Assembly (NCBI GenBank): GCA_932521025.1
Contig: OW051471.1
Coordinates: 4,526,001 to 4,590,000 of the forward strand
Source of the DNA: Oscheius onirici
Taxonomy: Eukaryota > Nematoda > Chromadorea > Rhabditida > Rhabditidae
Length of the DNA: 64,000 nt
Direction: 5' to 3'
The position numbers were made by a program, and so were the translations under genes. The stretch's first letter is position 1. Every line of letters starts with the position of its first letter. Positions 45,527 through 59,900 of the stretch are shown one piece after another. Under the pieces are notes generated by a model. That model ran no database searches and was not told the origin of the DNA. It worked only from the letters and a program-made list of their open reading frames with translations.

Positions 45527-48500
45527 TTAGTCGTTTTTGATCTTGTATCGAGTCCATTGTATGAGAGTCGCTGGTGATCGGAACAAGAAGATGAGTTTTG
45601 CAAATAGATCCTGAACAAGCGCAAGTTGACATTGTAGAAAGTGCAAACCTGTTCGAGGAAAAAGTCCTTGGCCTCGCGAACCAGATAGATATCCAGACAG
45701 ATTTTGAGCATGTAGTCTGGGTTCGGGATCTCGCTGACCATGATATCCGACGGAGAACTTGTGAACACTCCTCGAAGGACACGACCAATGACAATGATCA
45801 AAGTGGCGTACATAGTGATCACTCTGAAGAGTCATTAGTTCTGTTAAAGAGCTCCGACTCACCCTCCCTGGAGATATTTGGCAAAAAGTGAAGGATACGC
45901 TCTGTCTATGAAAGACACAGTTTGTAGGTACGTCCTGTTTGTACCATACGGAACTGCACTGGAATTGAAGTAAACATCGGGTGAATAATACTTGGGATGA
46001 GCAGATTGACTGATCCAGACCTTGGCTCCAGTTCCCAGTCCAGTATGGGTCAGAGTGAGAGTATCCATCCAGTCGGACATGTTCCTCGCTGTAGGCTGAT
46101 TGTTAGTGCTCGGTTCGTCCAGAACAATCGAGTAGATGATCGGATCGGGAACTGTGACTTCTCCTTCGTTCGGGACGAGAGTATAACTGGGAAATGAGAG
46201 CGGAATGCTCAGAGATCCGTTTCCATCCAACGCAGCGACGATTTTTTCTCGTTCACTCTGCTCATTCGAGATGTCCAACTTCTTCAGATAGGTGTGCTTG
46301 GCTGTGATCTTTTTCTGGGCGTCGTACGGTCTCGAGAACTCCATCGAGATCTGGTACTTCATAGTCGCGTTCTGATCGTTCAGTTGCACTCTTCAATATA
46401 GTTACTCTAACACTAAAAGAGAAAACTCACTTGAGAGCTTCCATTGACTCTGGCGAAATGAGCCAAAAGACTTCGGATTCGGGTCGGAAAGAGACAAAAA
46501 GAATGTCTTCCGGAGTGTAGTCTTTCAGATAAGCGACAGTATTTCTCGACCTCTTCAGCGATTCCTGATCATTCGGTTTGAATCTTTTCGACATGACCGT
46601 AGTCAGCTGGTTCTTTTCTCCATCAGTACACGGTCGTAGTTCGCCTCCCTGTGCTTCGATTTGGTACAGTGGCTGAACGAACAGATGTTTGAATGAAAGA
46701 GAAAAGAACCAACAGGATATCCTTCGATCGAGACTGTAAGTGTGACTCTGTCCGGGATTTGAACCTCTCCGATCTGATTGAGGAGGGCGAAAATGAGAAG
46801 AGGCAGCCAGACAAAAATAATAATGCCAAGGATCATTGGCAGACCCATGAAGTACTTTACGATGTATCCTTTCGGCTGACCTCGTGGAGCCGGATAGTTC
46901 TGAATGGGAAGTCTTCGAAATGAGGAAATGGTCTTACCGCTTCGAACGTTCTGGCACATTTCAGATTGTAGATGGTGGCGTAGAAGTTCTCCATGTTGAA
47001 AAAGTCGAACAATGGCATTGAAGTCTGTAAGAGGAATCCTTGGATAAATCAAAAGAAGAACTCACATCAGTCCAAGTCCAGTCGATCGCTGTCCTCAGCT
47101 CGAAGAGGAACGGAACTGCCATGAATCTAAAGCAGAGTAAGCTACAAATAATTGAAAGAAAACTAACACTTTGAAGAAGACCATGTTGGCGAGACCGTAT
47201 CCGTGAGTCAAAAGATTTCCAATGCACAGTTGAGGATAGCCATTTCTGATCTGCCAGGCTGACACGAGGAGATAGATGCATTTGACGATGTATAGGGCTT
47301 GTGCTACATGATTCTCCAATGCTCCTCTTTTGGTTATTGTCGGAAGAACGAAGAAAATCCAAACATGGATGAAGACGATGATGACCAGCTGGTAGACGAG
47401 TTTGCCACTGACCCATTTCCGGAGATAGAAGCAACGGTCAAAGACAATCATCAGAGTCATGATTATCAACATAACAACTAGGGTCATGGGGATTCGGTTT
47501 TTCTGAACATATGGTTTTTAAAGTTGTTGATTTGATGTACCTGGATGTCTCCAATGACATTTCCAGAGCCTCCTTCTCCGAAGCTAGAATAGCCAAAGGC
47601 GACGATCAGGAAAGCAATGACATCGAGCCCGAACATGAAGGGATACAGATCTCTATATCTTTTATGATTGCAAATATACGAGACAAACCTGATGTAGCGG
47701 AACTTGGGATGGAAGAGCTGTTCGATGAAACGCCTGATTGGGTTTTTGGTTTCGGATTCCTTCTTCTCAGCCACAACTCCTTCCTCAGCCGACTCGGCTG
47801 TTCCATTCATTCCACTCGTAGTCGGTTCATTGCTAGAGTTTTCTCTCGAGTGAGCAATCGTTTCCATCGTCTGAACATTTGTAAATCAAATAATAATGAG
47901 GTTCAGTAGTCACATTGGGCAAAAATACATACCACGGAACCGTGAAGCTCCTCTTCCAGTTGTGGCTCGTCAATGAAGGTGATGGTCAGATTTGCGTCCT
48001 TCCACAGTCCAAATTTCCTCAACATGTAACGGTGGAAGAAGAGAGAGAAGAGCAGAGCGACGTCATAAGGAGCAAAGAAGTTTTGTCTTTGAATACCGAA
48101 AACTTTCGGGGTGGCGAGAGGAACTGTAGCTTCTATGTTGACTTGTGACGCGTCATTGAATGTCCAAAAGTTGAATTGGAAGATGAACTTGCACACGACC
48201 TGATATCTTTTTTGAGTGGAGTAAAGTAAAAACAGTACCACAAATTCAGTGTATATGATCATGGTGACCCAGAAGAACTTGCTTGGTCGAGGATTGGACA
48301 GTGTTCCCCAGAGAAACACCATGAGAGGGAGAGGAAGAGTGATCAATCCTCCTCCCATAGCGTGAGCAAGAACAGCCAAAAAGTAACAGATGGTATCGGT
48401 GTTGGCAGCGATACAATTGCCAGAAGCAGCTACCAGACGAGCAATGGAAGATTTCTTCAGAAGACTGTTCTGAGCATCTGTTTCCATCCTGAAAAGAATT

Positions 48501-51500
48501 TCACTGGAAGAATACGAAATGGACATACTGTTCGATGTCACTTTCACTCTGAACCAGCTGCAAACTGACAATATCCATTTGGCTTCGCAACTCGGTCAGT
48601 TTCAGACTTGTGTTGGTCAGACTCTCCGGATGTGATTCCTTCATCTTTTCCTTTTCCTTGGCCAGAACAAATGCCACATAACGATGTTCTCTTGACATTT
48701 TGTTCAATTGGACACTGATCATGTCCATCCCGTTACAGGCGACCTTCTTGAGGAATCTGTATGCTGCAAGAGCCTTCGACTCTTGTGGTCTCGGTTCTTC
48801 CTCAGTATCAATCTCTGCATCCTAAAAATTGTTGTCAGAGGTTGAATATAAGAGAGAACATATTCCCAGGGAAAGGATCACTCACCTGTTCAGTAGTGGG
48901 AGCAACCAATGTAGTCATCCGATTCTCGCCGTCCTTGATCTTTTCGGCTTGTTCGATGGCTTCCAGTGTTCTCTCGATACCCCCATCCCGACTTCCCGCA
49001 ACATAAACCAACTGAACACATGCTTTGCTCTCTCTCTTGGAGATGAATTTTACCTGTCCAGGATCGAGTTTGTCGAACTGTGTAGCTGTCGGATCGGGTT
49101 CGGGAACGAAGCTTTCAGTAGGTTCGACGAGTTCATCGCTACTCGGATCGTACTGAAAGTTCTGATCTCAAAATGTTCGGATAGCAGACTCACCTCAAAC
49201 ATGTAGTAGTCTCCTGCTCGTTTGGCTGAAAGAAAAATGATTAATTGCGGGTCAAAGAAGAGGAATAAATATTAGTATCAAGCATTTTTAGAGACGCTGT
49301 GCAACATAAATGAAAACGAGAATGGACTCGTGGAGAGTCAAGCGCACGAACCGGGATAACTTGTGTCGGCAGTTGATGTGGGACCAATAGTCGATGGGGT
49401 CCAAGGCTCTGTTAAGGTTAATTTGACAAGAGAAACCACAAGAAACGATTAGAATAAGTTATAAGAAGTCTCAATTTACCCGAACTTTCTGAGGGCATCT
49501 CTTCGACTAAACAACATCACTACGAGTACAGAAGAAGAAGAAAAGAGCTAGCTTACCTTGTCCATACGTCTGTGGTTCGAAGACGGTCACTCCACGCTCT
49601 TGCTGCTTGTTGTATCTGGAAGGCTCTTTTTGTGGGTCAAAGAGAACCAATACCTTTCTCTGATAGCGTCGGTCCTTCGTCTGATCTCGTCAAACTTTTG
49701 TTTCTGCTGGATATTCTGCTCTTTCATCTCCTTCTCAATCAACTGATTCTTCAAAACAGCTCCTCTGAAACATGCCCTTCCATTCTGTTACTTCTAGTTT
49801 TCAGGGAGAACTGAATTATGGGGATAAATGAAAAGTACCCTAGATTTTCCCGACTTACATGGAATCAACTGTCGAGTCGAATCTTTAATGGTTAGCTGGT
49901 TAGTATTTGAAAGACAAGGTATTTAAAACAGCTAACCTGTTGGCTAAAAGAACCTCCGAACGGTATTCGACCATACAGTGTTGGAAATACCAAGAATTGA
50001 AGGCTCTCATCTGGAAGACGAGGAACCCAAGGGCCACCACATCGAAGCCGATTTGAGCTTCCATATTGGTCACATTGCAAGTCTTGTCGAAATCCTCGGC
50101 TACAAACAGAATGAAACGAGGTTGAATGAGGGTATACCTCCAGAGAACAAGGGAAGGTCTCTGTTGAGAATGATGTTGTTAACACAGGCTATGCTGAAGA
50201 ACTGACGGATGATGCATCCTGGCTGGTTCCAGGACTGGAGGTATTCGAGGAACACACAGCCAACAATCTGGGATTGACTTGGGAGAATATAATAAAAGGC
50301 TGTACCTGGAGAGAGACTTTACAGAAGAGAGTAAACGTCGTGTAGCTGAGAAGAGTTTTCCATCGAGCCAGGGTGTTCTTGAACGAGTTCGTGTCCGAAT
50401 TCATCACGTACAGATTGTTTCCTTGCCAGAGAATCCAGAATGTGATCACAATGTATCCTGAGAAATATTGACTGATACAAAACATTTCAAACCCAAGGCG
50501 AAGAGAGAAGTTCCTCCGATGCCGGCTCCGAGAGTCGTGACCAGAGTGATCCAATGTCCATAATGGAAGACGATCGACTTGAAAAAGTCCACCAGACTCC
50601 TGAACCAATCAACGTCATGAAATAGGGCTATTTTATGATACACGGACTAGCCTGATTACAGTTACGTGTTTGTATTTAGTTATAGTGTCTGTTACTAATT
50701 AGTAATTAGTAGCAATCTCATTTTTGAAGAACACTTAGGTTTTCTAACAGTTAATTAACTGTAGTAATTACTCTATAGGGTTTTTTGAACAAGGTTTGCA
50801 ACACTCTTCCAGGGCTAAAGTTACAGGCTCCCCGTCTCAACTAATCCCTTCGCTTTGTCGGGGTTTCTGTCCTAGTTTCCCTTCTATTCTTCCGTTGTCG
50901 TAAGAAGCAAAGTCCGCGCACTTGTTTGTCCTATCCCGGCTTGTTAAAAACTTATTGTTCTCACAAATCCCTCTGTTTCATCCCCAATTAGAACTTCAGA
51001 CACACACAGACTTAAAGTGGACAAGTAGTCCGTGTATCATGAAAGAATCGAAAAGATACCTCTTCTCAGCGATGAAATCGTAATGAGGGTTGTTTGGTTT
51101 GAGGTAGTAGTTGTCGTCTGTGTAGATGGAGTCGTTCTCTTCTCCTTCATTTCGGAAGACAGTCAACTAAAACTCCTCTTTTTTGAACTACACTCTCAAA
51201 TACCTGACAGGAAGCAGCCAAGAGAAGGAAGAAGTCGATGACAATGTTTTGACTCGGCCAAGCGACTTTGTAATTGGACACGCCGGCCCAGATGTCAAAG
51301 TTGGTGTTCTTGACTTCGGAGTAACTTCCGTTGCCGTGGAAGATATGAGACCATGGGTAGTCTGAAATGTGTGATACCCCCTGTTTCGAGACAATGATCG
51401 ACGGGATCGACAGGTGAACACCCGCAAAATGATTGGGTGTAACAACACAAACATATTGGACTCACCGACACAACTCTCTTCCGGCAATCCGACGTAAAGG

Positions 51501-54500
51501 GCGTACTGAATTGGCAGAATTATGGCCAGATATAGCACGAAAATGGGCCATGTATTCCGGACTACCGATCTGCAAGTTTTTTGGTATGAAGAAAAGAGAC
51601 AGGTGTACCTCTTGCTCAGGGCAAAGATGGCCAGCCAGACACACATGACAGCACCGAGGAAGTCCATTCTGACCCAGGCGTCTATTCCCATCAAAATCTG
51701 GGCAGAGGAGTTGGTTAATGAATAGAAATAGACCTACCATGGTACATTCAAGACCGAACTTGAAGAAGCCAAAGTCGACCAGGAACTTGAGAGCATTGAC
51801 GAAACTCTTGTCGAAATCGAGCATAGCGAAGTCGACAAAGACGAACTTTTTCAACTCGTCCGGCTCGCCTCTTCGTATCCTTCGATGTCTCTGTCTGTAG
51901 ACTACAATCGATTGGATTCCTAGAGCGATCATTGCTATCACCAGTCCCTAAAACTTTGTTTTCCTGTTCGTTTAGAAACGACTTACATTGAGCAGTTTCC
52001 ATGTATCCTCTTGTTTAGAGACACCTAGCCAATCCGAAAAATTCTCAGTGGCATTACAGGATCCGCCAATGTTCACGGATCCAAAGTCAGGAATATTTTT
52101 CAACTGAAGTATCATATTGTTTTGAAAAATGAGTTGAGCTACCTGATAGACCATTTTGAATAGAGCTACTACTGCTAAATAGGCACACATGACCAGACTA
52201 ATGAGACCCGAGGCTGCATTTGGAAGACACAAGGCGAGACTGACCAAGATGATCAGAGGAAGGTATAAGGCACATATCTGAATCAAGCGTTCTATTAGAA
52301 ATTAGACTGTTTATACATTTTTGGCAACGAAGACGGCTACGATGATGAAGACAATCTTGGAGATGTGGACCTCGGTCAGCCGCCAGACCAGTTCGAGGAA
52401 TTCGTTGACGCATTTTGTGATTTTGTCAGTGAGGGTAACTTCTGAAAGAACTCTTTCCTACTTCCTCTCAACAACAACAATCACTCCCGCACACCTCTGT
52501 TTACCACTCACAAAAACAAATTCTCTTTCAGCATGACATAGACACTCGTAAATTGCAGCGTAAAACCGAGAATCTCTGCTCAGAGTCATAAAAACCTTCG
52601 AAATGAATGACTCTGGGGACCAACGAATCTTCTCCCTTTCAACAATTCTTTCGACTCACTCCACATTCGGATAGTTTGTCGTCTGCCCATTTGTGGTCTG
52701 GCGGCAATGATTGGAGCGGACATGTCTTCATCGTCGATGAACATAAAATCATCGAGAATGCTGCCTTGACTCACTATCGAGTCGATCATCATCATATTCT
52801 TCTCGCAAGGAGTCAGCAGTCGTACATTTCGAAAATTCGACGAGGCTCTCGACCGTCGTCGGTCCTCCTGTCGACTTCTGCGAGTTTGAATAGAAAAAAT
52901 AGCTCGATTGACATAAAAGTCTAGGATATGGACTAGTTCGCTGTAAATCATCGTGTCGTGTGAAGAGAGAGGGGATTCCCGTCCTTATGAATAAAGATAC
53001 ATTTCGTAGTCGGACAGCTGGATTGTCACCAGGTTGCGATGTTGGCAACTGACGGCAAAACACAACGAGCAGGAGGGCGGCGGAAACACAATAAAGCTCT
53101 CTCGCGTGTGGAGATGAATGTGATCGTCGTTGAACTCCACCTGCACCGATTACAGCATGTCCAGCCGCTTCCCGTCATTATCATTTTACTCTATTCTCTT
53201 GGATGTCACTAACACTCTCTGTTTTTGTAGACTTTGTTCTTTTTCTATTCCTAATTGAAGGCATGTTTAAAACAGGGCTATTTGTCCCTTCCCACTCACT
53301 GTTGAGCTATTGGTTACAAATTGAGAGGGACGAACGGAAGAAGGGCCAAACTGATTTGTTTGACAACAGACTGATTGTTGAATGTAATCAGACTCCAGTT
53401 ACTAATGAGATGCGAGGGTGAATGAGACTAACACAAGGACGATCATTATCCCCTCTGACACGTTACTGGCAAAAGGAAAGAGGAGACTGTAGTTGGAACG
53501 ACCGGAAATATCGGTCAAAAGGGAAAAGTACGGGAGCGATGCGAATGCGTAATCAGGGACAGTTTGCGCGAGAGACAATCAATTGAGATATTCCCACAGA
53601 CAGTCGTACACAAACAGATTCTCTCAAACTCACTTCCTGTCCCTGGAAGAGGCTCTTCCTCGCTCAAATCTCCAGGTACAGCCTGTGTCATTTTGATCCA
53701 ACGACTGTGGAAGAACTTGAACTGGAGTGTGGTAACCAAGAACAGTAAGATGGGCCAGATCAAGCGCACGAATAAAGTTCCCTTCTGTCCTTTTTCCGAG
53801 TAGTCGATCAGACCAATATCGTCATTCCACGCCTTGCTCAGATGTGTCAGTTTGATCCAGCAGTCTGGGAACTGAACTCATTTTCTTTCAGATTTGAAAG
53901 AGAAACTTACGCCTTGGAACTGGTAGATGTATAGACTGATAATAACAATGGATGTGTAGAAGATTATTCCGAGCCAAAAAATGTAAGCGATTCCGCGGAA
54001 AAATTGGAATGAGGTCTAAATCTTTGTCAGATTTGATCAGTTAAAAGAAAACCTTAAAGTATATGATCAGAAGTGACCATATGACAAAGAATCCGATGTA
54101 ATTGAGAGTGATGGAGCTTTCGACGGATACCAGTAAAAGGACGAAAGAGACTACAAGGATCCAAAATTGTGCTATTTGATGAGATAGCCAACGGAAGAGA
54201 GCGACTGATCTCTGAAGGTTTGTTTGGTGTTAAGATGCTATCAGAACAACTAACTGGGTCAACAGACTCTCGTCTACCAGACGAGTCCGGTTCTGTTGTC
54301 TCTGGACGTCGTCTCTGACTGAAAGTACCGTAGGAAGTTCTGAGTCGATGTGTCCTCTCGTGCTCACTCAGAGCATCGTAGAACTTCTCTCTGCGAGCAA
54401 GACGAAGAAGAACAAAGACGGGGAGACTGAGAAGTAACTGAAAAAAGAGATAGGGGGTCGCACAATGGCACGTCGTGATCCCCGAACCGGTTCTCGGGTT

Positions 54501-57500
54501 TTTGATGGCTTGATAACCCTCAATTTATATCTCCCGTTACAAATTGTTTTTCTCTTTATGAGGCTACGATCGAGAGTGAGGGGGAACAGTCTGTGGGCAG
54601 ATTATGCAGAATGTTTCGGACAGGGCGAAATTCGAAAGACCAATGACGAAAGGACGAATAATGAAAAGGGGGACTTCCTGCGGAAAACAGCCTTACAATT
54701 AGGACAAACAGTGGAGGGCTCTGACAAATATTGTGAAGAATTTTTTTAGATAAAAACTGAGAAGGAATGTGACCGAGGTCATTTGCTTATGCATAGCTCT
54801 TGTTTTTGTAGATTTCTGGTCAAAACAGTGGAAGGTCAAGAGGTTGTTTTTCGTGGGAAACAATCTTTTTAGTACTAAAATAAGGTCGAATGATAAGGGA
54901 ACACCTCCGTCTGAAATGCAAACAGGAAGAGACTGTGCGCGAGTAACGATTCCGTGGAGAAACGAATGAGTCAGAATTGAATCATTTGTTAGACCATGTT
55001 TTGTCTCTTTTCTTTGCGTCTTTTCTACAACTACCGATGTCACAAGAAGCGAGCGGAAGGCAGACTACCTGTAACAACACAAAGACCGTAATCCGATTGG
55101 ATTTCACGTTTCGGCCGATTCCCCTTTACATGCATCTTTGGAGTAGACGGGGAGTGTGAGTCAGACGAGAGCTGACCTCTCAAGTGGTCGAACACGTGTC
55201 TATTTACTGATATAAAGAAGGAAAGGAGGGACGTTTACATGAGAAATGGTGAACAATCCACGAATGCGGTAGAGTCCCCGTATTTGCTCAGGCCTTCTCA
55301 TGCCCATCGAATGATTCAGTTCTGCCAAAAACATACCTTGACTAGAAGTGTCACAAAAGCTGTATCCATGTTGTCAGCCATGATCACTCCGAACATCTTG
55401 CCCAAATCCGGGATGGAAATCTCTCCTTGCCAGTTCATACTACAGAAGTACTGGAGGAGGAGAAGCGCTTCGACGTAGGTCAAGAGGACGGGAGCCAGAT
55501 TGAAGCAGGCCTTGCGGGTATCTTTGAACATCCAGAGGACGCATCCTGTGATCAGAAGAATGAGGCCGAAGATGGAATGGTAGATCAGAGCCCAGATCTG
55601 AATTTCTTCTTCTCTTTGAGTTGTTCCTATTGACTACCATGATGGCGACAAGAGACAGACTATAAGCATGTTGGAGACAGAAGAAAATGGTCGTGACGAG
55701 GAATCCTTCGGAAATTGAGGCTGCTTCATTTCCAGATACGGCTGAAAATGTTCTTTAGATCCGTGCCAATGATTAACATTGCTCCGATTGAAAAAGTGAG
55801 ACTGTTGACTCTTGGCACTCACAAGGCTAGCACAATAAACGAAGGTAACACGGCAAACACACCTCTCTCACCCCTGAAGATCTGACTGATCTTGTGTCGG
55901 TCGACCACCTTCGACGTCACTTTCCGCATCGGGATTCCATGTGGTTCCTCTCCCTGTTCTACAGCCACTTCTTGATCTTCCGACGGCAGAAGCTAAAATA
56001 GTTCAATATTAAGAAGGTGTCTCTCTAGTCTGTCAGGGGCAGTGATTGTTCCAAGGGAAAAAGGTGAACAGAACAGAATAGCGTTAGTGGAAAGACGGCG
56101 TTCAAAAAAGAGATACCAAAGTAGCTCCTCGGGGTCTGTGACCCACATTTTCCGCGGTTGAGAGGACAGTTGAACGAGTTGTTAGGGAGTTCTGAACGTA
56201 AAGCAGTCACACAAACGTATCTACAACATGAACTTTCTCGAACTCGAAGGTTTTTTTTTCGAATTTGCGAGCGGAGTGACATGGCAAGACCATGCTGTTA
56301 CTTCGTTTTGACAAACTCACCTCTTCATGCACAGACGACTCTTCTAGATCGTCATCAAAATAGGTTCGACAGCCGTTTCTTGTGAAAATCAGTTGGAAGA
56401 CCAGCAGATAGTACAGAATCTGAGTTTTTAATTAGACATGAAATAGATGAATACCAAGAGAGCAAGAGGATTGACGAAGACAAGCCATGGATTGGAGGTG
56501 TTCAGAGGGAAAGCCCACCAACGATCACAACTGTTGAGGAACAGTTGAGACAATCCAATTATTCTGAGGTGGCTTTGTAAAATAAAAGAGAAGTTTCATA
56601 CCTGGCAGGCCAGCCTTTGGGTGGAATCCAGCTCTGTACAACTGGAATTTGGTAGAGGTAGATGCTGAGAAGATGAATTATCAGCCAGAGCAAGAGTCCC
56701 ATTTTGACCGTGTTGTAAGAACCATGTCTCAAAGACTTGTAGACGGCCCACCAGGTGGCAACGAACAGGAAAGCGAGGAAGTAGACAAAGTTCAGAAGAC
56801 TCGGCTGAAATTCGAGTTTTATAGATGTAGAGGAAAGATACCTGGACACAGGCAACGACAGCAGCCAAGATGATGATGAAGACATTTGAAAGACGACGAA
56901 GGGCCATCGAGAACTGGAAGACGGGATGCTTGACGCCTTCTGTAGTGCCAGCTCGTACTTGTTGAACATCTCCGACGACATCGAGCTCTTCACTTCGATG
57001 AGACAGAGTGTTCACAATGAGGAAATTCACTACTGAGAAAATAAACGCCACAATCTCTGGCGTGATACTTCTGCTCGACTCGAAAGCATCTCCTCCGTGA
57101 AATCTAATCGTCTTTGCCTTATTTTTATGGTCATAATCTACCTAATGAGTCCGAGGTCGCGAAGGCACTGGATTCCCTCTTGGTTGCACAATTTTTGGTA
57201 ATCGTCTTCATCGGGTCGAATGACCTTTTCTACGATTTGATAGACTGATTGTGCGACGAGAGTGAACCCGCAATAGACGACTCCAATTAGAGTAAAGGCT
57301 CGGATACCGGCTGAAAGATCGTCTTTTGTCCGATAAGATAGGTAGACTTACGCGAGATCGGTTCATTAGATTCGACTGAGGGTAGAAGTGGAGCTATCAA
57401 CGCTAACAGTACGAAGATACTGGACAACAGACATGGTCTGAGTATGGCAGCTGAAAAAGTCTTTTGTCCTTCCTCCGAATGTGCTCTCCCATGCGACCCC

Positions 57501-57634
57501 CGCCTGTCATAAAGAACGGCCTTTGAGGAGGCCAACGCGCCAACAGTTGCCAATTCAAAAATAAACTCACCGAAGAGGAGAACTGCTGGAAAGAGGAGTT
57601 TGAGGGCGAGAGTCTTGACTATTGGGACCACCAT
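45527..57634 (-). CDS. pezo-1: Piezo mechanosensitive ion channel
   Basis: The gene spans 12 kb with many short introns and a few longer ones (about 850 bases near 54440-55310). The first exon (57634-57571) gives [20 protein letters not shown], like nematode PEZO-1, and the next [20 protein letters not shown]. The series of four-helix membrane units follows. Near 47113-47075 is [16 protein letters not shown], the family motif PF[X2]E[X6]W. Then come the anchor ([19 protein letters not shown]), outer helix, extracellular cap, and inner helix with [18 protein letters not shown]. The C-terminal domain has [15 protein letters not shown] and [20 protein letters not shown], ending at TAA 45527. Piezo is a trimeric cation channel opened by membrane tension. 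Not every exon junction was checked, so small frame errors are possible. Confidence 0.93.
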
Positions 57635-58174
57635 AGTAAGGCTTCAGCCCTATCGTCGCATTGAACTGAAAGATACAATACTCTCGGGGGTGGCTCAACA
57701 ATGAATCAGACAAATTGTTCGGCACGTGATCGATTTTGAACCAGTTCGGACCTCTTTGTTGGTTTAACAGGATCCTGGCTGGCACTGTTTTGACCACGGC
57801 TTTGTTATTATGGAAGCATAAAAGATGGACTAAGAGTAAACAAAATTGAAAGACTTGTGAAAAGGGGAGAGTTTGTGTGGCTGTGTCTCGTTGGGAGAGA
57901 AAGCATCGAGATCAATCGATAATCTATATATAAGGTAGAAAGTGAAAGAATTAGGTGTAACCGAGTTGCCAGGGAGCGGTCACTCGACTCTGGTTGTTTA
58001 CCGCCCTCTATTCCCTCGCTCTTTTTATTGGCGTGCGAGCGAAAATGTCGTACGCAAAAGTACGAACTGCGGTCTATTCTCAAACTTCGAAGCTTGCTCT
58101 CTTCTTCACTGCTTTTCCTTTTGTTTTCTTTCATTTCGTCCTTTTCCACGTAAAATGTGGTAGTTTCAGGGCAG
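57635..58174. promoter_or_regulatory. Divergent 5' region of Piezo and the C4orf33 homologue
   Basis: About 540 bases between two genes transcribed apart. A gtttcag acceptor lies five bases before the C4orf33 start. No other coding exon is evident. Confidence 0.35.
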
Positions 58175-59164
58175 ATGGCTTTTCTTCTAGTAGGCGACGA
58201 AGAAGTCGAGGTTGACACCGAGCGAGAATTTGACTTGAAGCAATTGCCAGGATTGAAATACACCATTGACCAAAAATGGGACGGAAATCCGGTAACACAC
58301 GAACCGTTCACTTTCGAGATGAAGTGGCTTTTCCAAAAGATTCCTGGTAGGCCGCATAAAAGGGTCGTCGTTGTTGAATTCGAGGTAAATGATGATTTCT
58401 GTTGGTGCATACTTCATTGTTCAGGGACCGCTGTTCGACGATCCAGAGCCAGAAGAAATGCCAGGAATCACTCCAGGCGTATGTGATTAATTTCTTTCAT
58501 GAATAATCTCTCTTTCCAGCTGTGGAATCACGAAGTCGTCGAATTTTTCTTCGCTAATGATCGCAACCAATACCTCGAAGTGGAAGTCGGTAAGTGCTCC
58601 TTTCTGTTTTATATTTCAAAGTTATTTTCTCCCAAACAACAATTGTATCAGCAATGAGATGAAATTGTTCGAAGCTGCTTAATTTAATTTTCCGAGCATT
58701 GTGTAATTACAGGTCCCCATGGCCACTGGCTTTGCTTGATGTTTGACGGTGTCAGAAAGCAATATAACTCGGGAGAAGAATTGGAACTCGTTGTTTCCAA
58801 CAAAATACTCGGCTTTGATAAATGGAAGTGTCGGTTAGAGATTCCTCTCGCCTACTTTCCCGGAAGTAAGTCCTTCTTCTTGTTTTAATTTTAGTGCTTT
58901 ACAGACGTGACCAAATTCAACTCTTATGCAATCCATGGAACCGGAGAGAATCGCGTCTACGAAGCCTACAATCCTGTAACTGACGGAACTTTCACAGTAT
59001 GCTTCCTGTCATTTTCTCTATATCCACCATTTCAGGAGCCAGATTTCCACAGAATTCAATTCTTCAAACGCTTCAACCGCTCCAAAGTCATCCCTGACGG
59101 GTACGGCACTACACCATTCGCCGATTGGAAATACGGAAATCTCTGGGAAGGAGCATCTAAATGA
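58175..59164 (+). CDS. UPF0462 family protein, homologue of human C4orf33
   Basis: Exons 58175-58384, 58425-58478, 58520-58589, 58713-58865, 58905-58996 and 59036-59164 give 235 residues; the human protein is 199. Matching blocks: KWDGNPVTHEPFTFEM (human TWDGFPVKHEPVFIRL), LWNHEVVEFFFANDRNQYLE (human LWDYEVVEAFFLND..QYLE), EVGPHGHW, AYFPGNVTKFNSYAIHG and PDFHRIQFFKRFN. The family folds as a carbohydrate-binding-like beta sandwich according to what is known of its relatives, but its biochemical role is unknown. A short extra N-terminus (MAFLLVGDEEVEVDTE) is not in the human protein. No signal peptide, so probably cytosolic. Confidence 0.92.
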
Positions 59165-59900
59165 CTTTAGCTTATCCGATGCTATGTTGAGTTTATTATT
59201 TATCATTTTGTGGGTTCAGTCTATGTTCGTTAATTCTAAATTTCAAGCGGGTAGTCTATCCATACCCTTTGTTTTGACCTTATGCTTGTTGTCAATTTCT
59301 ATATAACTAAAAAGTTCTGCTTGCTTGATCTCTATGTTGAGTACATGAAGTGAAAGAATTTGCTGTAAGAACAAAGCAAGTTCGAGAAAGCTGGCTCGAA
59401 CATAATTTGTCCGATTTGTTCCCCTTCAAAATTTGGAATAGTACGAGAATGAACCGGCTGGTTCGAGCTGGCAACGCAATGTTCGAGAGAGAATAAAACA
59501 TGTACGAGGGTTTCCCCTCCATGTTCGAGCGAGAGTAAATTGAAAACATGAAATTTGCTAGTTGACTCACATAGATCATCATCGGTCATTGGAGGGTTGT
59601 AATAGTCGCCGTTGTAACCTAATGCCATCGAGTTATGATGACCAGGAAAACCATTAACTTAATTATAAAAAAAGAGGTCAGTGATACAGGAAAAACGTCA
59701 AAGATGGTGCTAAACTCGTAGAATCTCTTGACTCACGCCCAGACTCCAAATGAGCCGAATGACGTTCTCCAAAAGCGGCATTCTGATTCACAGTTCAAAC
59801 AGTCTTTCTGCTTATCTTTGATAGCGGCACCTTCGGCAAGATCATTCTCGACTTTCCGCTTGCCACATATCCCGCCTTTCAAGTTTCTTGACCAGTTGAA
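59165..59900. other. Intergenic with a cluster of TTCGAG/CTCGAA
   Basis: About 735 bases. TTCGAG or its complement CTCGAA recurs at least five times between about 59375 and 59530. On the minus strand a frame starting at 59628 (MALGYNGDYYNPPMTDDDL) ends at a good donor (gtgagt) but has no convincing second exon. Confidence 0.35.

Noticed and set aside
51100..51114. TGAGGTAGTAGTTGT, resembling let-7 family miRNAs
   Set aside because: It is antisense to Piezo coding sequence ([10 protein letters not shown]), no hairpin partner is nearby, and the match ends after 14 or so bases.
54465..54749. A 94-residue plus-strand frame inside a long Piezo intron
   Set aside because: No splice or start context, no domain; composition like non-coding DNA. 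A nested gene cannot be excluded but is not supported.
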